This document shows, piece after piece, positions 32,425-46,000 of a stretch of 64,000 nucleotides of DNA. Origin of the DNA: Saxidomus purpurata (taxonomy: Eukaryota > Mollusca > Bivalvia > Venerida > Veneridae); the NCBI GenBank assembly GCA_022818135.1, contig JAFMSR010000017.1, positions 8,371,408-8,435,407 of the forward strand, written 5' to 3'. Below the pieces are notes generated by a model that saw only the letters and a list, made by a program, of their open reading frames with translations, had not been told where the DNA came from and did not search any database. How positions within the stretch are numbered: position 1 is the stretch's first letter; the number at the start of each line of letters is the position of its first letter. Position numbers and translations under genes: made by a program.

Positions 32425-33273
32425 AGTCGACTCTCGAAAGTTCGAACCCGGATAATTGGAACACCCCCGATTATTCGAACACATCGTCGGGTCCCGAATT
32501 TTTTCCTTCTAAATTCAATGTGTTCTACTCCGGTTAATCGGAACCCGGAAATCGGAACTTTCGAACTGATGTTATTGTCCGCTCATTAATAAAATAGGTG
32601 AATAACTCCGGAAAATTCGAACAGTGTCGTTCGTTAATTGATCAATCAGCCGGCCGCTAGTTTTCACACCTCGTGAAAATTGAGCAGGTGCCAGCTTGTT
32701 GAGTAAATATCGTCCTTGGTAATAATTAGGATATGTGTATTTGTTTGCCGCGCGTGCTAACATTTATGATTATGTTTGTGGCAATCGTTCGCCTGTCATA
32801 AAATTAGTTAATTGTTTCATATTCAATAAAGCTATATAAAATCTAGATTTTTCAATGTCAACCACACATTATGTCAGAACTAGTGTACAAAGTTCTAACG
32901 TCGAGCAACCTGGTGAAGGTCCCAAAATGGGGGAATAGCCAGGTCGGCGATTCGGGGAAATTAATTTCGCTGAGCAACTTGGTGAAGGGCCCGGAAACGG
33001 GAGGATAGCCAAATCGGCGACAGGAAAACAAGGAGTGAGAGAAAGACAGAACAGAAGACTATCGAGACGAAATATGAGGCAATCTTAGAAGTTGAGAAAG
33101 GTTTAGTCTAAAACTGAAATTGCAAGTGTTTGGCATTCCAAAGAATACTTGACTTCCTTCACTCTAGACTGAACGGTCTTAGCACCATCTCCATATGGCC
33201 GACATGCTTACTCCGGAAGTTCGAACTACCGATAATTCGACTTTTGCTTCCCCGAGGGTGTCGAGAGTAGACA
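32425..33273 (+). mobile_element. decayed Tigger/pogo-like DNA transposon
   Basis: The left end CAGTCGACTCTCGAAAGTTC and the right end reading GTCTACTCTCGACACC in reverse complement are flanked by TA, as in pogo/Tigger elements. Near 33060-33160 a broken reading frame keeps residues 'TKYEAILEVEKGL' and, after a frameshift, 'SKTEIASVFGIPKNTL'. This is the N-terminal helix-turn-helix region of pogo-family transposases. The DDE region is missing. A roughly 80-bp segment is imperfectly duplicated at about 32900-33020. The element is inactive. Confidence 0.8.
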
Positions 33274-35329
33274 TAAAGCTGCTTGATTAGATGGAAGCTC
33301 AATCTGGCAGCAACATCAAAAGACAAAACAAGTAACAGAAAACAAAGCGATTATGTATTCAGTATTCATAAAAATGTTTACACCTGAACAAGTGGTTTCA
33401 GGCAACCTTGAGAGGAGGATTTGGTGTAATTAAATCACAATAAACATTTTAATCTTAGCTGTATTGGTTCATTAGACACCGGTCTACTATTCCTGGCGGC
33501 AAAGGGAGCATTTTTGATATCAAACAGAAAACTCAGAGCCCTCGAAATTATCAAAATGTTATATGGTCACCTTTTAAATTAAAGCAAGATTGTATCTACA
33601 GAAAGAACATAATAATATACACTCAACCACTTTTCTAAGTATACACCTAAAAGAAATCTTTTAGTTTATTCAATTTTCAAGATAATTGATGAATATTTCA
33701 AAGTCATAAGACCAAAGATTAGTATTTAACATTCCATCAGAGTTTTAAAGATAGGTACCAAACTCATTGGTCCGTGGCGCTGTAAACACAATAACCCCAA
33801 TATTCAAAAGTCACAAAAACGTTAACATTTACCAGTCTGTCATCAATCTGCGTGTAACAAAGACGACCATTTATGATTCATTAAAATAAAATTAGCAGAC
33901 ATGTGCAATATTTGATCATTTAAATCCTTTAAGAAGATGTTCTTGGGCAGATGTAAAGTGTAAAAAGAAATGTTGGGACTTTTGCCTGATTCTTATCCTC
34001 CACTTGAAGATTTGATGGACAATGAGCACCCTAATGTTTTTCAACTCATTTGTGGCTTGAACGTAATCGCCTTCAAGAATTGGTATTTGGTACTTTTCAT
34101 GAATCTCTAATGATGAGTTTGTGATGTGAAAACATCACTTTGGAGAAATACAGCACTGTATTGAACCAATTGATCCAATTGACGAAGTTTGTTGGATTAA
34201 TGCATGGGAAAGGAAATTCTTATAAGCTTAAACGGATCAACTCCTTTAGTGTTGAGAGGATATTTTTTATCAAAGCGGGATATTTGAAATTGGTCCCAGA
34301 AACCGTTTTTTAACAAAAACTTTACTGTTCTAGATTATTTTGTAGAAATTTAGGATTACCATAATTTACAGTTTTTTGAATTTCACATTTAGGGGATAGG
34401 TTATGTAAGCTCTCTGAGATAATGAAATCACCAGTCATGCTCATCAACTTTATACCGAGTATGGAGAGAATGAATCCAATAATTTGTTGACAAGTTTTCT
34501 TGACCGTATCTTTCAAAATGACTTTGATATGACGCATAAGTGAGGTGTATACTTAGAAAAGTTGTTGAGTGTATCATCCAACCAGGGCCATGCCACTCAA
34601 ACTTGCCAAGAAACCTACATATTTGGAATTTTAAAGCAATGTGAACGAGATGCCCATCCAACCGAGAAATTGAAGAATAGAAGTCGAACTTAATAAAGTT
34701 TCGCACTATTAGTATATGAGAATAATACAAATGTATAGCTAAATTATTTTTAAATTTTGTTTAAATTAAGTCAGATTCTGGTGATCAGAGTAAATAGTAA
34801 AGTATATAGATAGTTAAGTTATAATTAGTTAATCATATAAATTGTAATGTAAATAAATAGTAAAGTATACAAATAGTAAACCTTTTACATAATGCTAGAC
34901 TCCATTCACGAAAAGTGATAGCAACATAAACACTTTTGTGTACCAAACTGCAAGTTCTAATAGAAGGTCAGCAATTTCTTTGATCTATATGACGCCTTCT
35001 ATGTGGTCATAATATCTTCGTAAAAGTAAAGGCTTATATGAACGTGTCTCTTAGAATGATGCGTAATACGTTGTCTGATCGAAACACTTTTCATGTTGTT
35101 TCCCGTGTTGTTCTTTTATACAACGGTTTTGCCTTTATTGTTACAACTCTTAACTGAACGACCATAACTGAACATGTGTCAATTTTGAATATCATCGTAT
35201 GATCTGCTTATGCCATGCATAGTGGTATCTCTTTGCCTATCGAGCACCACAACTTCTTCAATAAGCGCATTGTAAGTCATAAAATAACATTAAAACTGTA
35301 GGATGGCGCTGAACAAAAACTGACTTTAT
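33274..35329. other. unassigned AT-rich sequence
   Basis: No convincing gene. Open frames at 34322-34730 lack splice signals and domain resemblance. Weak similarity of 33305-33325 to 42065-42085 suggests another old duplication remnant. Confidence 0.35.
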
Positions 35330-36204
35330 TAGTTATCCTTTAATTTCATTAATCCTGCTACTCGTTTATGCTTATCATGTAACTCAAACAGTAAAACCAG
35401 AGTATTCAAGAGTAGCAGTACCACTGAAGCACTGAACTTTCCTCCAAAATGCGGGAAATTGACAAAAACTTATAATAATAATTTACAAAAAAGAACAGAA
35501 AGCTTTGATCATAGATAGCAAAAACTGTTTGTTAATATATCGCACGCACCACGTGTTGATCTATCTAACATCTTTCAACCAAACTTCGGTATGATAGCAT
35601 CTCAAAATTTAGATATAATAGTGAATATAATACCATTACATTATTATCGTCTAACCTAGGTTACATTGTATCTGGTCTACTGGAGTTTTATTTAGTAATT
35701 AAGATAACTGAAATTACACAGACAGCTATTTTTGAAATAGATAATTTTAGCAAATGTTGTGAAGTTTATGGAAGAGATGTTTTGCACTTTTGCTCCTGAA
35801 GACGAATGAATGTATAGTTGAAGACAGGTACGTATGTATGCTCAAGAGGTTGTTGATATTCTTACCGCCAAATTGGAAAATATTGTTCTTGACGTCTATT
35901 TATTTCTTTACGATCTTCAAAACATCCTACAGCCAATTGCAAACGAAACAATGACTTATGAAGATAATCTACGGGAGACAGATTTATAAACGAGTATCGA
36001 AAAATGACTATGGTTTGCAACCAGTTTTTCGATCACTGTGATATGCGTATGACTGAGTATGTATTAGATATTTGCAGTGCACTGTGAACTATTTACCTGA
36101 AAGAGTTTGTTTCAGATGAAGTGAAAATAAATTATGGTGACTAGGTCATAGGTGTTTTTTTTTTACTTTTATTCGACCCTGTGCCGAAGTAAGTCTGCTT
36201 TATA

Positions 36205-36300
36205 TAATATTTCGTGCAGTGCTAACCGTGCAGTTAAAACGAGATATTTGAGTATCAAGTGTACATATAATTTAACGGTCGCTGGTTCTAACCCTAGTGT
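36205..36300 (+). repeat. possible decayed tRNA-derived SINE
   Basis: 'gctaaccgtgcagttaaaac' is A-box-like and 'cgctggttctaaccctag' B-box-like. The segment directly abuts the repeat at 36317. Confidence 0.35.
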
Positions 36301-36316
36301 GACCTCAGGTTAATTG

Positions 36317-37446
36317 ATTTTTAGCTCACCTGGCTACGCCAGGATGAGCTTTTCTGATCGATGATTGTCCATCCGTCGTCCTCAAATGACATCTCCTCTG
36401 AAACCTCTAGGCCAATGTTGATAAAACTATGCAGGAATGTTCCTTGCATGAAGCTCTACCAAAATTGTTCAAAGAATTTCATTCCATGCAGAACTCTGAC
36501 TGCTATGGCAACAAATAGGAAAAACTTAAAAAATTTCTTCTCTGAAACCACAAGGCCTAGAGCTTAGATATTTGGCATGTAGCATTGTCTAGTGGACCTC
36601 TACCAAGATTGTTCAAATTATGACCCCCGGGTCACAATTTACCCCGCGCGGGTGGGCACTTAATTTTTGCATAGGAATATATAGGAAAAACTTTAAAAAT
36701 CTTCTTCTCTGAAACCACAAGGCCTAGAGCTAAGATATTTGGCATGTAGCATTGTCTAGTGGACCTCTACCAAGATGGTTCAAATTATGACCCCCGGGTC
36801 AAAATTGACCCCGCGGGGGTGGACACTTAGTTTTGCATAGGAATATATAGGAAAAACTTTAAAAATCTTCTTCTCTGAAACCACAAGGCCTAGAGCTTAG
36901 ATATTTGGCATGTAGCATTGGCTAGTGGACCTCTACCAAGATTGTTCAAATTATGAGCCCCGGATCAAAATTGACCCCGCATGGGGGGTCACTTAGTTTT
37001 ACATAGGCTTATGTAGGAAAAACTTTAAAAATCTTCTTCTTTGAAACCACAAGGCCTAGAGCTAAGATATTTGGCATGTAGCATTGGCTAGTGTACCTCC
37101 ACCAAGTTTGTTCAAATTATGACCCCGGGTCAAAATTGACCCCGCACCGGGGGTCACTTAGTTTTACATAGGCTTATATAGGGAAAACTTTAAAAATCTT
37201 TTTGTCTGAAACCACAAGGCCTAGAGCATAGATAATTAGTATGTAGCATTGCCTAGTAGACCTCTTCAAAGTTTGTTCAAATTATGCCCCTGGGGTCAAA
37301 ATTGACCTTGCCCGGGGGGGATCATTTGTTTTACAAAGGCGTATATAGGAAAACTTATTTGGTATATAACATTATCTAGTGATCTTCCACCAGGCAAGTG
37401 GACTTGTACCAAGGTGAGCGATATAGGGCCATCTTGGCCCTCTTGT
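36317..37446 (+). mobile_element. molluscan 'ctcacc'-boundary repeat with about 165-bp tandem units
   Basis: It opens 'tttttagctcacctgg' and closes 'aggtgagcgatatagggcca' plus 'tcttggccctcttgtt'. Internally, units starting 'cttctctgaaaccacaaggc' recur near 36537, 36706, 36868, 37034 and 37200. Each contains 'ttggcatgtagcatt' (or a variant) and 'caaattatgacccc'. Only copy 1 of the segmental duplication carries it, so it inserted after the duplication. Noncoding. Confidence 0.75.
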
Positions 37447-37538
37447 TATAATTTTTTCTCTATTTACAATAGAAGAAAAGTTGAAACAAATGATGCAAGT
37501 TTAAAAGTAAGCGATGTGTTAATACTTCTGAACAAAAA

Positions 37539-37568
37539 GGAGGGGGGAGGGGGGTGGGGGGGGGTGGT
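37539..37568 (+). other. G-rich tract with quadruplex potential
   Basis: Four or more G-runs of at least five occur within 30 bp ('ggaggggggaggggggtggg' continuing into another long G-run). This meets the usual pattern for an intramolecular G-quadruplex. Confidence 0.6.
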
Positions 37569-40500
37569 ACTACGTAATAAAGCGGCCTTGGAAACTGCAG
37601 ATACAGTTGCTGGGAAAACATTTTTACAAAAAACTTAGATGTTTTCACTCCATGGAGGAGACATGTGCAGACCCGGCATGAATTCAGGTTTAATTGTTGA
37701 TGGCTATCACCACTGGTTGGCAAAATCTAGGATTTGCCAATGGCGCAGTTTCAACTTGTTTTTGCCTACTTCACGGCACATAATTTGGGCAACTACAATA
37801 TGTAATTATTTCTTTGGTTAAGCGTTTTGTATATCACATTTTAACTACAGACTGATTGAATCTATATGTTGAATGATGCAAATGCTGACTTTTCTATCTT
37901 TTATAAGTCCTTTATGTTTTTATAAAAAGCAGTCCACAAAAGAATAGGTTGAGAATATTTTGCTGAACCTAGATGTCCAAAAAGAGACTTCTATGACGAC
38001 TGAAATAAAGTCACACGAAATATCCGAAACAAAATGTAATGATATATTATAATGCTATACACTTTTAAGTGAGACGAAATTTGTTCTGACAGAAAGACAA
38101 CATATAAATTACAAAAACAAACAAAACAGAAATAAAACATATTCCATCCAAGGATCGAAACATTATCTACCTGAGGCAGAAACCAAGACCTAAAACCACT
38201 GTGGCAGTATTTCCCCGGGAAGGAAGAAGTGAAACGAAAACGAAGCGATTAATAATAGTGTCCTTCTTATATAATAATACTTCAACCCCGAAAATATAAA
38301 CTAAATGGAATGATCCATGTTTATAAACACACTGTTTACAAAATCGAAAAATAAGTAACTTTTTGCATTTTGGAAAATATTTACGTACGCTAAAAATAGC
38401 AAAATGATCAAAATAACATATCTGTCTGGTTAACCCCGTAGCCAAATAGTTGCTGATCAGGAAAGATTCTAGTTTGGTCGATGTTAATGCGACAAATACA
38501 GCAGTTAATGTCAAATAATACATCTATATGTCATAACAATACCTATAGAAAACTTGTGACGTATATAACAAAGAACTTGGCTTTGCAAGTACTACTAGAA
38601 ACACTGTACAATGTGTCTGCGACCTAGGTTAACTAGAAGAAGTAAATATAACCCATTCGCATATTAAAAATGTAGTCGTCTTTTAAAATGATTGGCCTTA
38701 TCGATACATGTTTTCTGAAACAAAGAAAATCATTATATAATACAATAGGTATCTGAGAGACTAATGTCAGTGTTAAATATTTTTGCCATTTTGTTGCATC
38801 CGAATGCAAATGTGTATAAATAAAATGATTCAATGAGCCAAAATATAGCATAATTTCTTTTTATCTTGTCACATATATTTGTACACAATACATATATACG
38901 GTTACACAATTCACAACATTTTGACTTTGTACGCTTTCACCATAATCAATATATACATCCAGATTATGACATTCATTTTCATTTATGTCCCAAATTATGT
39001 TAGATGTTACGGCATTGCATTTGTCATCAAAATATTAACTTTATTAATCGATATTGAGGCTAATTCTTGTTGCGTCTGCAAAATTGCTGCTCCTGCGATG
39101 TCTATCAAAGATATAAATAAAAGGCTCGAATAATCCTCAAGAAATATCGCAATAATTGTGTTTTATGAATAGTACGTACAATTGTACTGTAAAAACTACT
39201 ACTGGGCTGAGAAAAAAAGCTATCGTCGGTACTTTGCACAAAGAAATAGTTCATGTGAGCCATAACACATAATAGTAAAGAAAGACGAGCAGATGGCCCG
39301 TTACAGCATTTCAAAGTTTTGACGGCAGGGAACATTTTGAGTGTCTTCTCGCTTTCTGAGATTACGTAAGAAAGCACTTCAAACTCTTTACTTTGATCTT
39401 ACTTGCTTGTGAAAGACATAAATATTTTGTCTGTTTACATAAAGCCAATGTTATAAAACTGAAAATGAACAGAGAATCAATGGGTTGTTGTTGTTTTTAA
39501 GGACTGGTAGTTGTCAAAAGGCGTCACGTTATTAAGAAAGAGATGATAACTTATTATCATTTCACTATCTGTTGAAAGATATTATTTCATCTTTTTAAAA
39601 ACAAATTTAGGTGAAAAAGCACACCTTGAGCAGGATTTGTTTTCAAAATGGTGCAGCAATTTCAGAACGCAATATCGCCTCCTTAACCAAACACGTAATT
39701 TAAATAACAGCATCTGCAAAAGCTTTAAGATCCCTGAAACTAGTACAATCCGATGAAAAAAAAATTAAACAGACTGCAAATTGAATAGTATCTTATATAT
39801 TAAGCAATCACAAACTGTACATGTAACTGGCGGAGCTGTCAGGTGCATTCTTCGTAATTTACCTGCCCTGTTTGTTGTTGTATGTTCTTTTAGCATCTAA
39901 TATGTGAAAGCTTTGTTGCTGAGTCTTGTAGACGCGTTGAGTTCTCTTTTAAGAAACCACAGGGATCACTTTAACTTTATTCAATAACAGCTAAGATCTT
40001 TAATGTATAAAGAGAAACCTTATCCCGTTATAGTCTTTACTTCACCTGTCCCTGTTTTTTTACCCATACACATTCTTGTATCTTTTCTTGAACAGTAAGT
40101 AAGAATAGCCTGTTGTTATAAACAAAAATGATAGTATACCACATTAAAAAAATACCTCAAAAACAGAATGAAGTTGATTGGTTGTTTGCAAAAGTTCAAA
40201 TTTGGTATAGAATGTAAAATAGGAACAGACCCGCTTCCCCAGCAGCCTGTCTCATAATGGTGGAATATCGAGGATTATATTAATTAAAATAAAACTCTCA
40301 AGGACGTTTGAGGTGTTTTACTGTATCTTCTTAAATAAAACCATACTTAATCTAAATCTAATGCAACAGTTGTGATCTAAGATAACGAATACATCTTGAA
40401 CGGCTTACGCAGGTTTCTATATTTTTTACCTTATCTCGATTGGCAACACGGTTAGAGGATAGTAATAAATAATATTTCTGAGTCATAGAAAGACGAAAAA

Positions 40501-40850
40501 TGATTAATGTTATAATTTCAATGCCAATGTTATGAACTAGTTCTTTGGTTGAAACACTTTTTACCTGTACATGTAGTAATAAGGTGGTATGGACTGTAAA
40601 TAACTGAAATGTGGTCAAATCAAGCCTTAAGCCAAAACAATTTTTCTCAATATTTATAGATATTCAGTTAAAGAAGTGTCTACAGAAATTGAAGTAAATT
40701 AGACGTTGGAAGAATTCGCAGTAAGTTGCTGTAAGAAAACCGCTAAATTTCCGTCTCTATGAAATAAGGAAGTGATTTCAAAATAGATATATGGTTGAGA
40801 AAATATAAGCACTATTTCACGAACATAAACAATGTGAAAAAAAATCAAGC

Positions 40851-41432
40851 TTAAAGGGGTACTCTCTACATCTGGCAGACTATATTCTCTAAACACAAGA
40901 TTATGTTATAAATGAACGTAAAATGATAAATAAATACAATTTCAAAGAAGAACCTATGGCGAAAAATGCCTCATTTTACAACAATAAATCAATACAGAGG
41001 CTGTCTGTAATAAATCGCATCCACCCATTAATTGTACAACAACAACTATACAATGATTATTAAATGGTTTACGGTACTGAAGCATATTTTAAACCGCTGA
41101 TTTTATCGATAATGACCGGGAACGCATATCTGAAACTTTTAGGTCAAGTTATAATACTTCCAAAGATTCTATTATTTATGTTTTCGAGATTATTTAGTTT
41201 GACACCAGTAATAGGTTACACGGCACGGCTACACTATATGTTTATATTGGAATTTCAAAAGCGTTTGCAACGCTTTTGAATTTGATAGTGTATTATTTGA
41301 ATTTTAGAGATATACGTGACAGTAACTTATACTGGAGCTTTTCTATATGACTATATGTTCTAAAATACTCTATTTACATACTGTTGGAAGAACTTTTTTT
41401 TTTTACCAAAATCTAAGAGCGAGCAGCTTTAA
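40851..41432 (+). mobile_element. chimeric TTAA element: MITE-1 left end fused to MITE-2 right end
   Basis: 40851-41213 is MITE-1 from its left terminus ('ttaaaggggtactctc') to just short of its right terminus. At 'ataggttacacggc' it switches to the second half of MITE-2, which continues to 'gagcgagcagctttaa' at 41432. TTAA is present at both outer ends. Both missing ends are absent from the flanks, so this is a fusion rather than one element inserted in another. Confidence 0.8.
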
Positions 41433-42410
41433 AGATATTATATCAAAGAAACATATGTGTCAGAAAAAATTGTCATAAAACATGATGATTTGCAAGCAAT
41501 GTTTCTCAAATTTCTAGCGATCATTGTGAAATAATTTACAAAGATACAATGTATACTGAAACTTGCTGTTTTGCTGAAAACAGTCAAAAGTTAAATGTTT
41601 ATATCCCTGCGGTCTTTCTAAAGTGGCACTTAATTCTTGCTAAATCCTTCATATGTCTGTCAATTTGTTTTGTTTAATTCTTATAACTTATTCGAGCAGT
41701 TTAATTCATAACCATTTATCCCCAGTTCAGTTACTTATGAGTCAAAAATGACTATAATGTACACATAATTTGTTTTAATGTCACATAATTTGATGAAGTA
41801 ACATTAATTGATATATTGAAAAACATGTGCATTAGATTCACGAGGAGTTTGCAGATAATTATGAAGATATTAAAAAGAGTTAAGACCGTCCTCCTCATTT
41901 AGATAGATCATCGTTTAAACAGGATTTAGGTGCATGCAGGATATTTGCAGCCTTCTGGAATCACTAATAGATAGACTAATTTAAATACCATTAGTAATTA
42001 ATTGTCATTAATGATGGTTAGTAAGTAGACATAAACTTTTGAAAAGTAAGGTTATCAACAATATTTGGCAGCAACATCAAAAGACACATTTAAGTGTCTG
42101 TCTTTATTTTTCACGCAGCAAATCGACTATACAACTGGCAAAAGTCTACACACAATCAATAGAATCTAGTGTTATAAACGGACTATTAACATTTACATCT
42201 GCCAGTATAATTGTTTATCGCATAGATAGCGATAAAAAAGTTACTGAAGTTTGAAGAGTACATCCGTATAGTTGAATTAAACATTCAGCAGAAATCACAC
42301 CATTGCATCAAAGAATAGCAACATCACTTACAAGCATTCTGCACACTAGTATTTCCAGGCAATCTAAACGAATATATATCCAAATATGAACTGAAAAATA
42401 ACAGTTACGG
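41433..42410. other. unassigned AT-rich sequence
   Basis: No gene recognised; the 71-codon frame at 42039-42254 has no domain resemblance. Confidence 0.35.
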
Positions 42411-42741
42411 TTAAAGCTGCTCGCTCTCAGTTACCGTTGAAAAAAATATTTTTCAAAAAAATTGACATTCATATTCATTAATATAAAACTAAAGGCTAAG
42501 GAAAAAAATAAGCAAAAATGTAGGTAGGAATTTCGCAGAAATCGATTGAAAAGGTCGGTTACACGGCACCGCTACACTATATGTTTATTTTTGGTAGCGT
42601 ATTTTTTGAAATTTAGAGATACACGTGACATAAATTTATACTGGAGCCTTTTTATATCACCGTATGTTCTAAAATACGTTATTTACATACAGTTTGAAGA
42701 ACTTTATTTTTTTACTAAAATCTGAGAACGAGCAGCTTTAA
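42411..42741 (+). mobile_element. MITE-2, 331-bp copy with a small internal deletion
   Basis: Termini 'ttaaagctgctcgctctcag' and 'ctgagaacgagcagctttaa' with TTAA. It lacks the 'caaaagcgtttgcaacgc' palindrome segment present in the longer copies. Confidence 0.82.
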
Positions 42742-43099
42742 GATGCACAAATAAACAACAAAACATCAGGTCTATCCCTATTCATTTATTTAACAATAGA
42801 TTAAGCTAAACAATTTATTTTGACTTGAGAGCACGCCTTACGTAAACTGGTTATATTTTGATTCCTGCGTTGTGATAATCTGTTGATAATTATCATATTT
42901 CTGCTTCAGCTTAACGCAACAGTTAACATTAACGTAGTTTAAAATATATCCGGATTTTGTAAAAAAGGCACATGCATACCTGTCACCGTTTGTTCATCGG
43001 ACACGTCTCAGTAAAGACTATTTGCGCCTTTTATTCTACCTGGTGGATACTTTTTGTTCAATTCAGTCTCAATATATTACAGATCGAACAAAAATAATA

Positions 43100-46000
43100 A
43101 AAAACTAAATATCTAAAAACTATGTTCTACATGAACACAGTTACAGTAAATATACATCTATAAAGTAAACCATGGTCCGTGTAATAAACGAACCCCGAAT
43201 AAAACAAATACATGTAATACATCAAAAATGTTATTTTGTCCGCGGTATGACAGTATTACAATATAGAAATGTAACACACTCATGGACCTCACTGTGTTAT
43301 TTTAATAGTAAGTAATTGATTGCAAAATATGGAGGCTTCGTACATGTACTTAATATGTACCCCGTCTAGGTGAATGGAAAGCCTTAGATTATATTATGAA
43401 AGATTTCGTCAGTTTCGTTTCAGATTGCAGTAAATGGACAAGTCGTCAAACACCTAAAAATATTTGAGAACCAAAATATCAAAAACTTTAAAGTGACATT
43501 ATGCGCATCTTACTGCACATAGTGTATTTTTGGTGACAGTTTTATAAAAGCAATTTTTGGTTGCTGTGCATTTAAATGTGTTAAATTAATGAGTATGCCG
43601 CATTAGTATTTGAAGTTGCTACTTTAGATATGAAAAAATCGGACTGATAAAATGGTAGTTGATTGTTGGTAGAGATTTCGGCAGTGGAAGGGAAGCAACT
43701 CCTGCATGCAGTTGTTCTTTTCTTAAATTGACTCTCCCAGTCAAATAAGAAAATCAATATTTGGATAGTTATTGTTTCATTCTGGTAGCAGGAAGAGTTT
43801 GGTGTATTGGGTTAAAAGCTATTATTTCCTCTACGCTTTTGTACACACCATTTTCAGCTGGATTTTTACTTGAAAAAAATGCGCATACTGTCACTTTAAT
43901 GGACCATTACTTTCATAATTAATTACTTTTTATCTGTTCTATCCAGTCACGCACGCTACAAAATCTAAGCAAGAGTAACAGCAACATTTCTTCAAGTCTG
44001 CCAAATTTCGGCAAATTGACAAATAATTAATTATAGTATACGAAAAGAACAAGAAGGATTGTTATCAAAGACTGAAAATCTGAGTCCTGATATATTTCAC
44101 GCACCACGTGTTGATCAGTGTAACATCTTCAAAAAACACTTCGGTATGATACTATCGCAAAATTTAGATTAACTAGTAAATGTAATGCCACACAATTATT
44201 ATTGTCTCCTCCAGGTAACGTTATATCAGGTGTACTGGTGTTTTAGTTAGTCATTTAGATAAGCAGCATTACACAGACAGGTACTTTTAAATAAAATAAT
44301 AACCAGCAATTTGGAAAATCAAAACAACGTGCATTGCCTTTTGCTTCTACCAAGACTTGAAAGATTATTGTAGAACGTGACTGCTAGTAAGCAGTATATC
44401 TATAGAAGATGCTGCCACACTGGAAAGAAAGGGTCTTCAATTGATTCGTTTCTAGAGGCCTCTCTGCTGCAGGCAATGACAGGAACTTGATAAAATGTAG
44501 AATGTTTGATAGGCAATAGAACGGTTAACAGTCAGTTTCACACTGGAAAGTAATGGAAAAAGTCCATAGTTTGCTAGTAGTCACGATTCCTATCACCGTT
44601 ATACAAGTTTGAACTCTATATATTTACAATAAACTATAGATGACGTCATAAAGAAGAGAACTCTTCCAGATAATATGTATCATATTATCAAATATTTTAT
44701 GAGTTAAGACCGCTGTCGACTCCAAATCAGATATTTTTCTTTTTAACAAATGGCATGTCTGTGAGGACTTGACAAATATGCGCCGAATTTCGTCTAAGTA
44801 TTCCAATAACTATCGCAGATCTATTTGTTATATACAAGTCATTAAACAATAATTATTGAAAAGCGTAGACACGAATACCATAACAACTCAAGATAGACAT
44901 ACATGTTATTTAAACTTTTTAAATCAGAAGAACAAATAAAAATAGAATTTCAATTATTCAATATGTTTCGGTGTAACACTCATAAGAGATGAATGGTTAA
45001 GATGTAGGCGTATGACGTCATCGTATAATGTTAAATTGAGCTATCAACACAATGTCATGTTTTTCAAATTTTATTTATTCTTCACTTATTACCAAATTTA
45101 TATTTTTTTATACCTTTCATATCTTTATTTTATATGAATTGGTCATTAAAATTCTTATACTCACTTTGATGTAAAGTAAATAATATGTAGCTGACAAAAG
45201 AACGGTGTAAAGGCAATAAATCGTTCTAGAAAAATAGTCAGAAATACAAATTTGTTATTACTGATATAAACAAAAGGTAGATTACACTACTGTCTGTCTG
45301 ATTTACCAAGCAGACAAGAAAGGGTGGTAACTATATTATAACTGGTAAATGTGATAAACGGTTAATGTCAAATCATACATAAATTAAAGACAACGTAAGA
45401 TGTATATAACAAAGAACTTGGATTTGTTAGTATTACAGAAAAACACTACGCCATGTGTCGAGGTCTAAGTAAACAAAGAGATGCCTTAATGAGAACAGAA
45501 ATGAGATCAAGTAAAGCCACTTCATCGCATAACAAACTATATCGTCTGGGAGTTAATCGAAATCATGTAAGTCTTTCGGAAAACACATAAATGCATTGTA
45601 CAGTTCAATGACACCGACTTCCGCCAGTGTTAACCGTTACAGTAGGTTAGAGTCAATCGGCTGAATAGACGAAAATGGTTTTGGTTAACATTGTTACTTT
45701 TGTTTACTATTTTACTGAGAAACATTAAAATAGCATTAATTTTTGCATACATGTGAAGTGTATTTACACTGTAAAGCATTGGAATATTTTTTTTTTAGTT
45801 CCAGTTAAAAAGACAAGCATTTCTGACTTAAGCGACACGTTTTGTCTGAGCATATTCACCTTAAAATGCTAAGCACCTGCTTTGATTGCAAAATATGTTA
45901 CAAGATAACTTTTAGTTCGCCTGGCATCAAAACTTGGGTCGTACATGTATTTAGAACTAACGGTGAACTAAACATGATGTATCTCAAGGTCAGTTCTTTT

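Larger units (their letters stand above)
35330..40850 (+). repeat. segmental duplication, copy 1 (with insertions)
   Basis: Colinear blocks recur in copies 2 and 3. 35440-35720 ('caccacgtgttgatc' region) matches 44000-44300 and 47630-47950. 38520-38640 ('gtatataacaaagaacttgg') matches 45395-45480 and 49860-49940. 39345-39660 matches 51650-51900. 40090-40235 ('tgttgttataaacaaaaatg') matches 46170-46310 and 52880-53040. 40300-40520 and 40595-40840 match 46470-46700 and 46770-47075. Identity is moderate with many indels, so the duplication is old. No reading frame is preserved between copies, so the content is noncoding or decayed. Confidence 0.7.
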
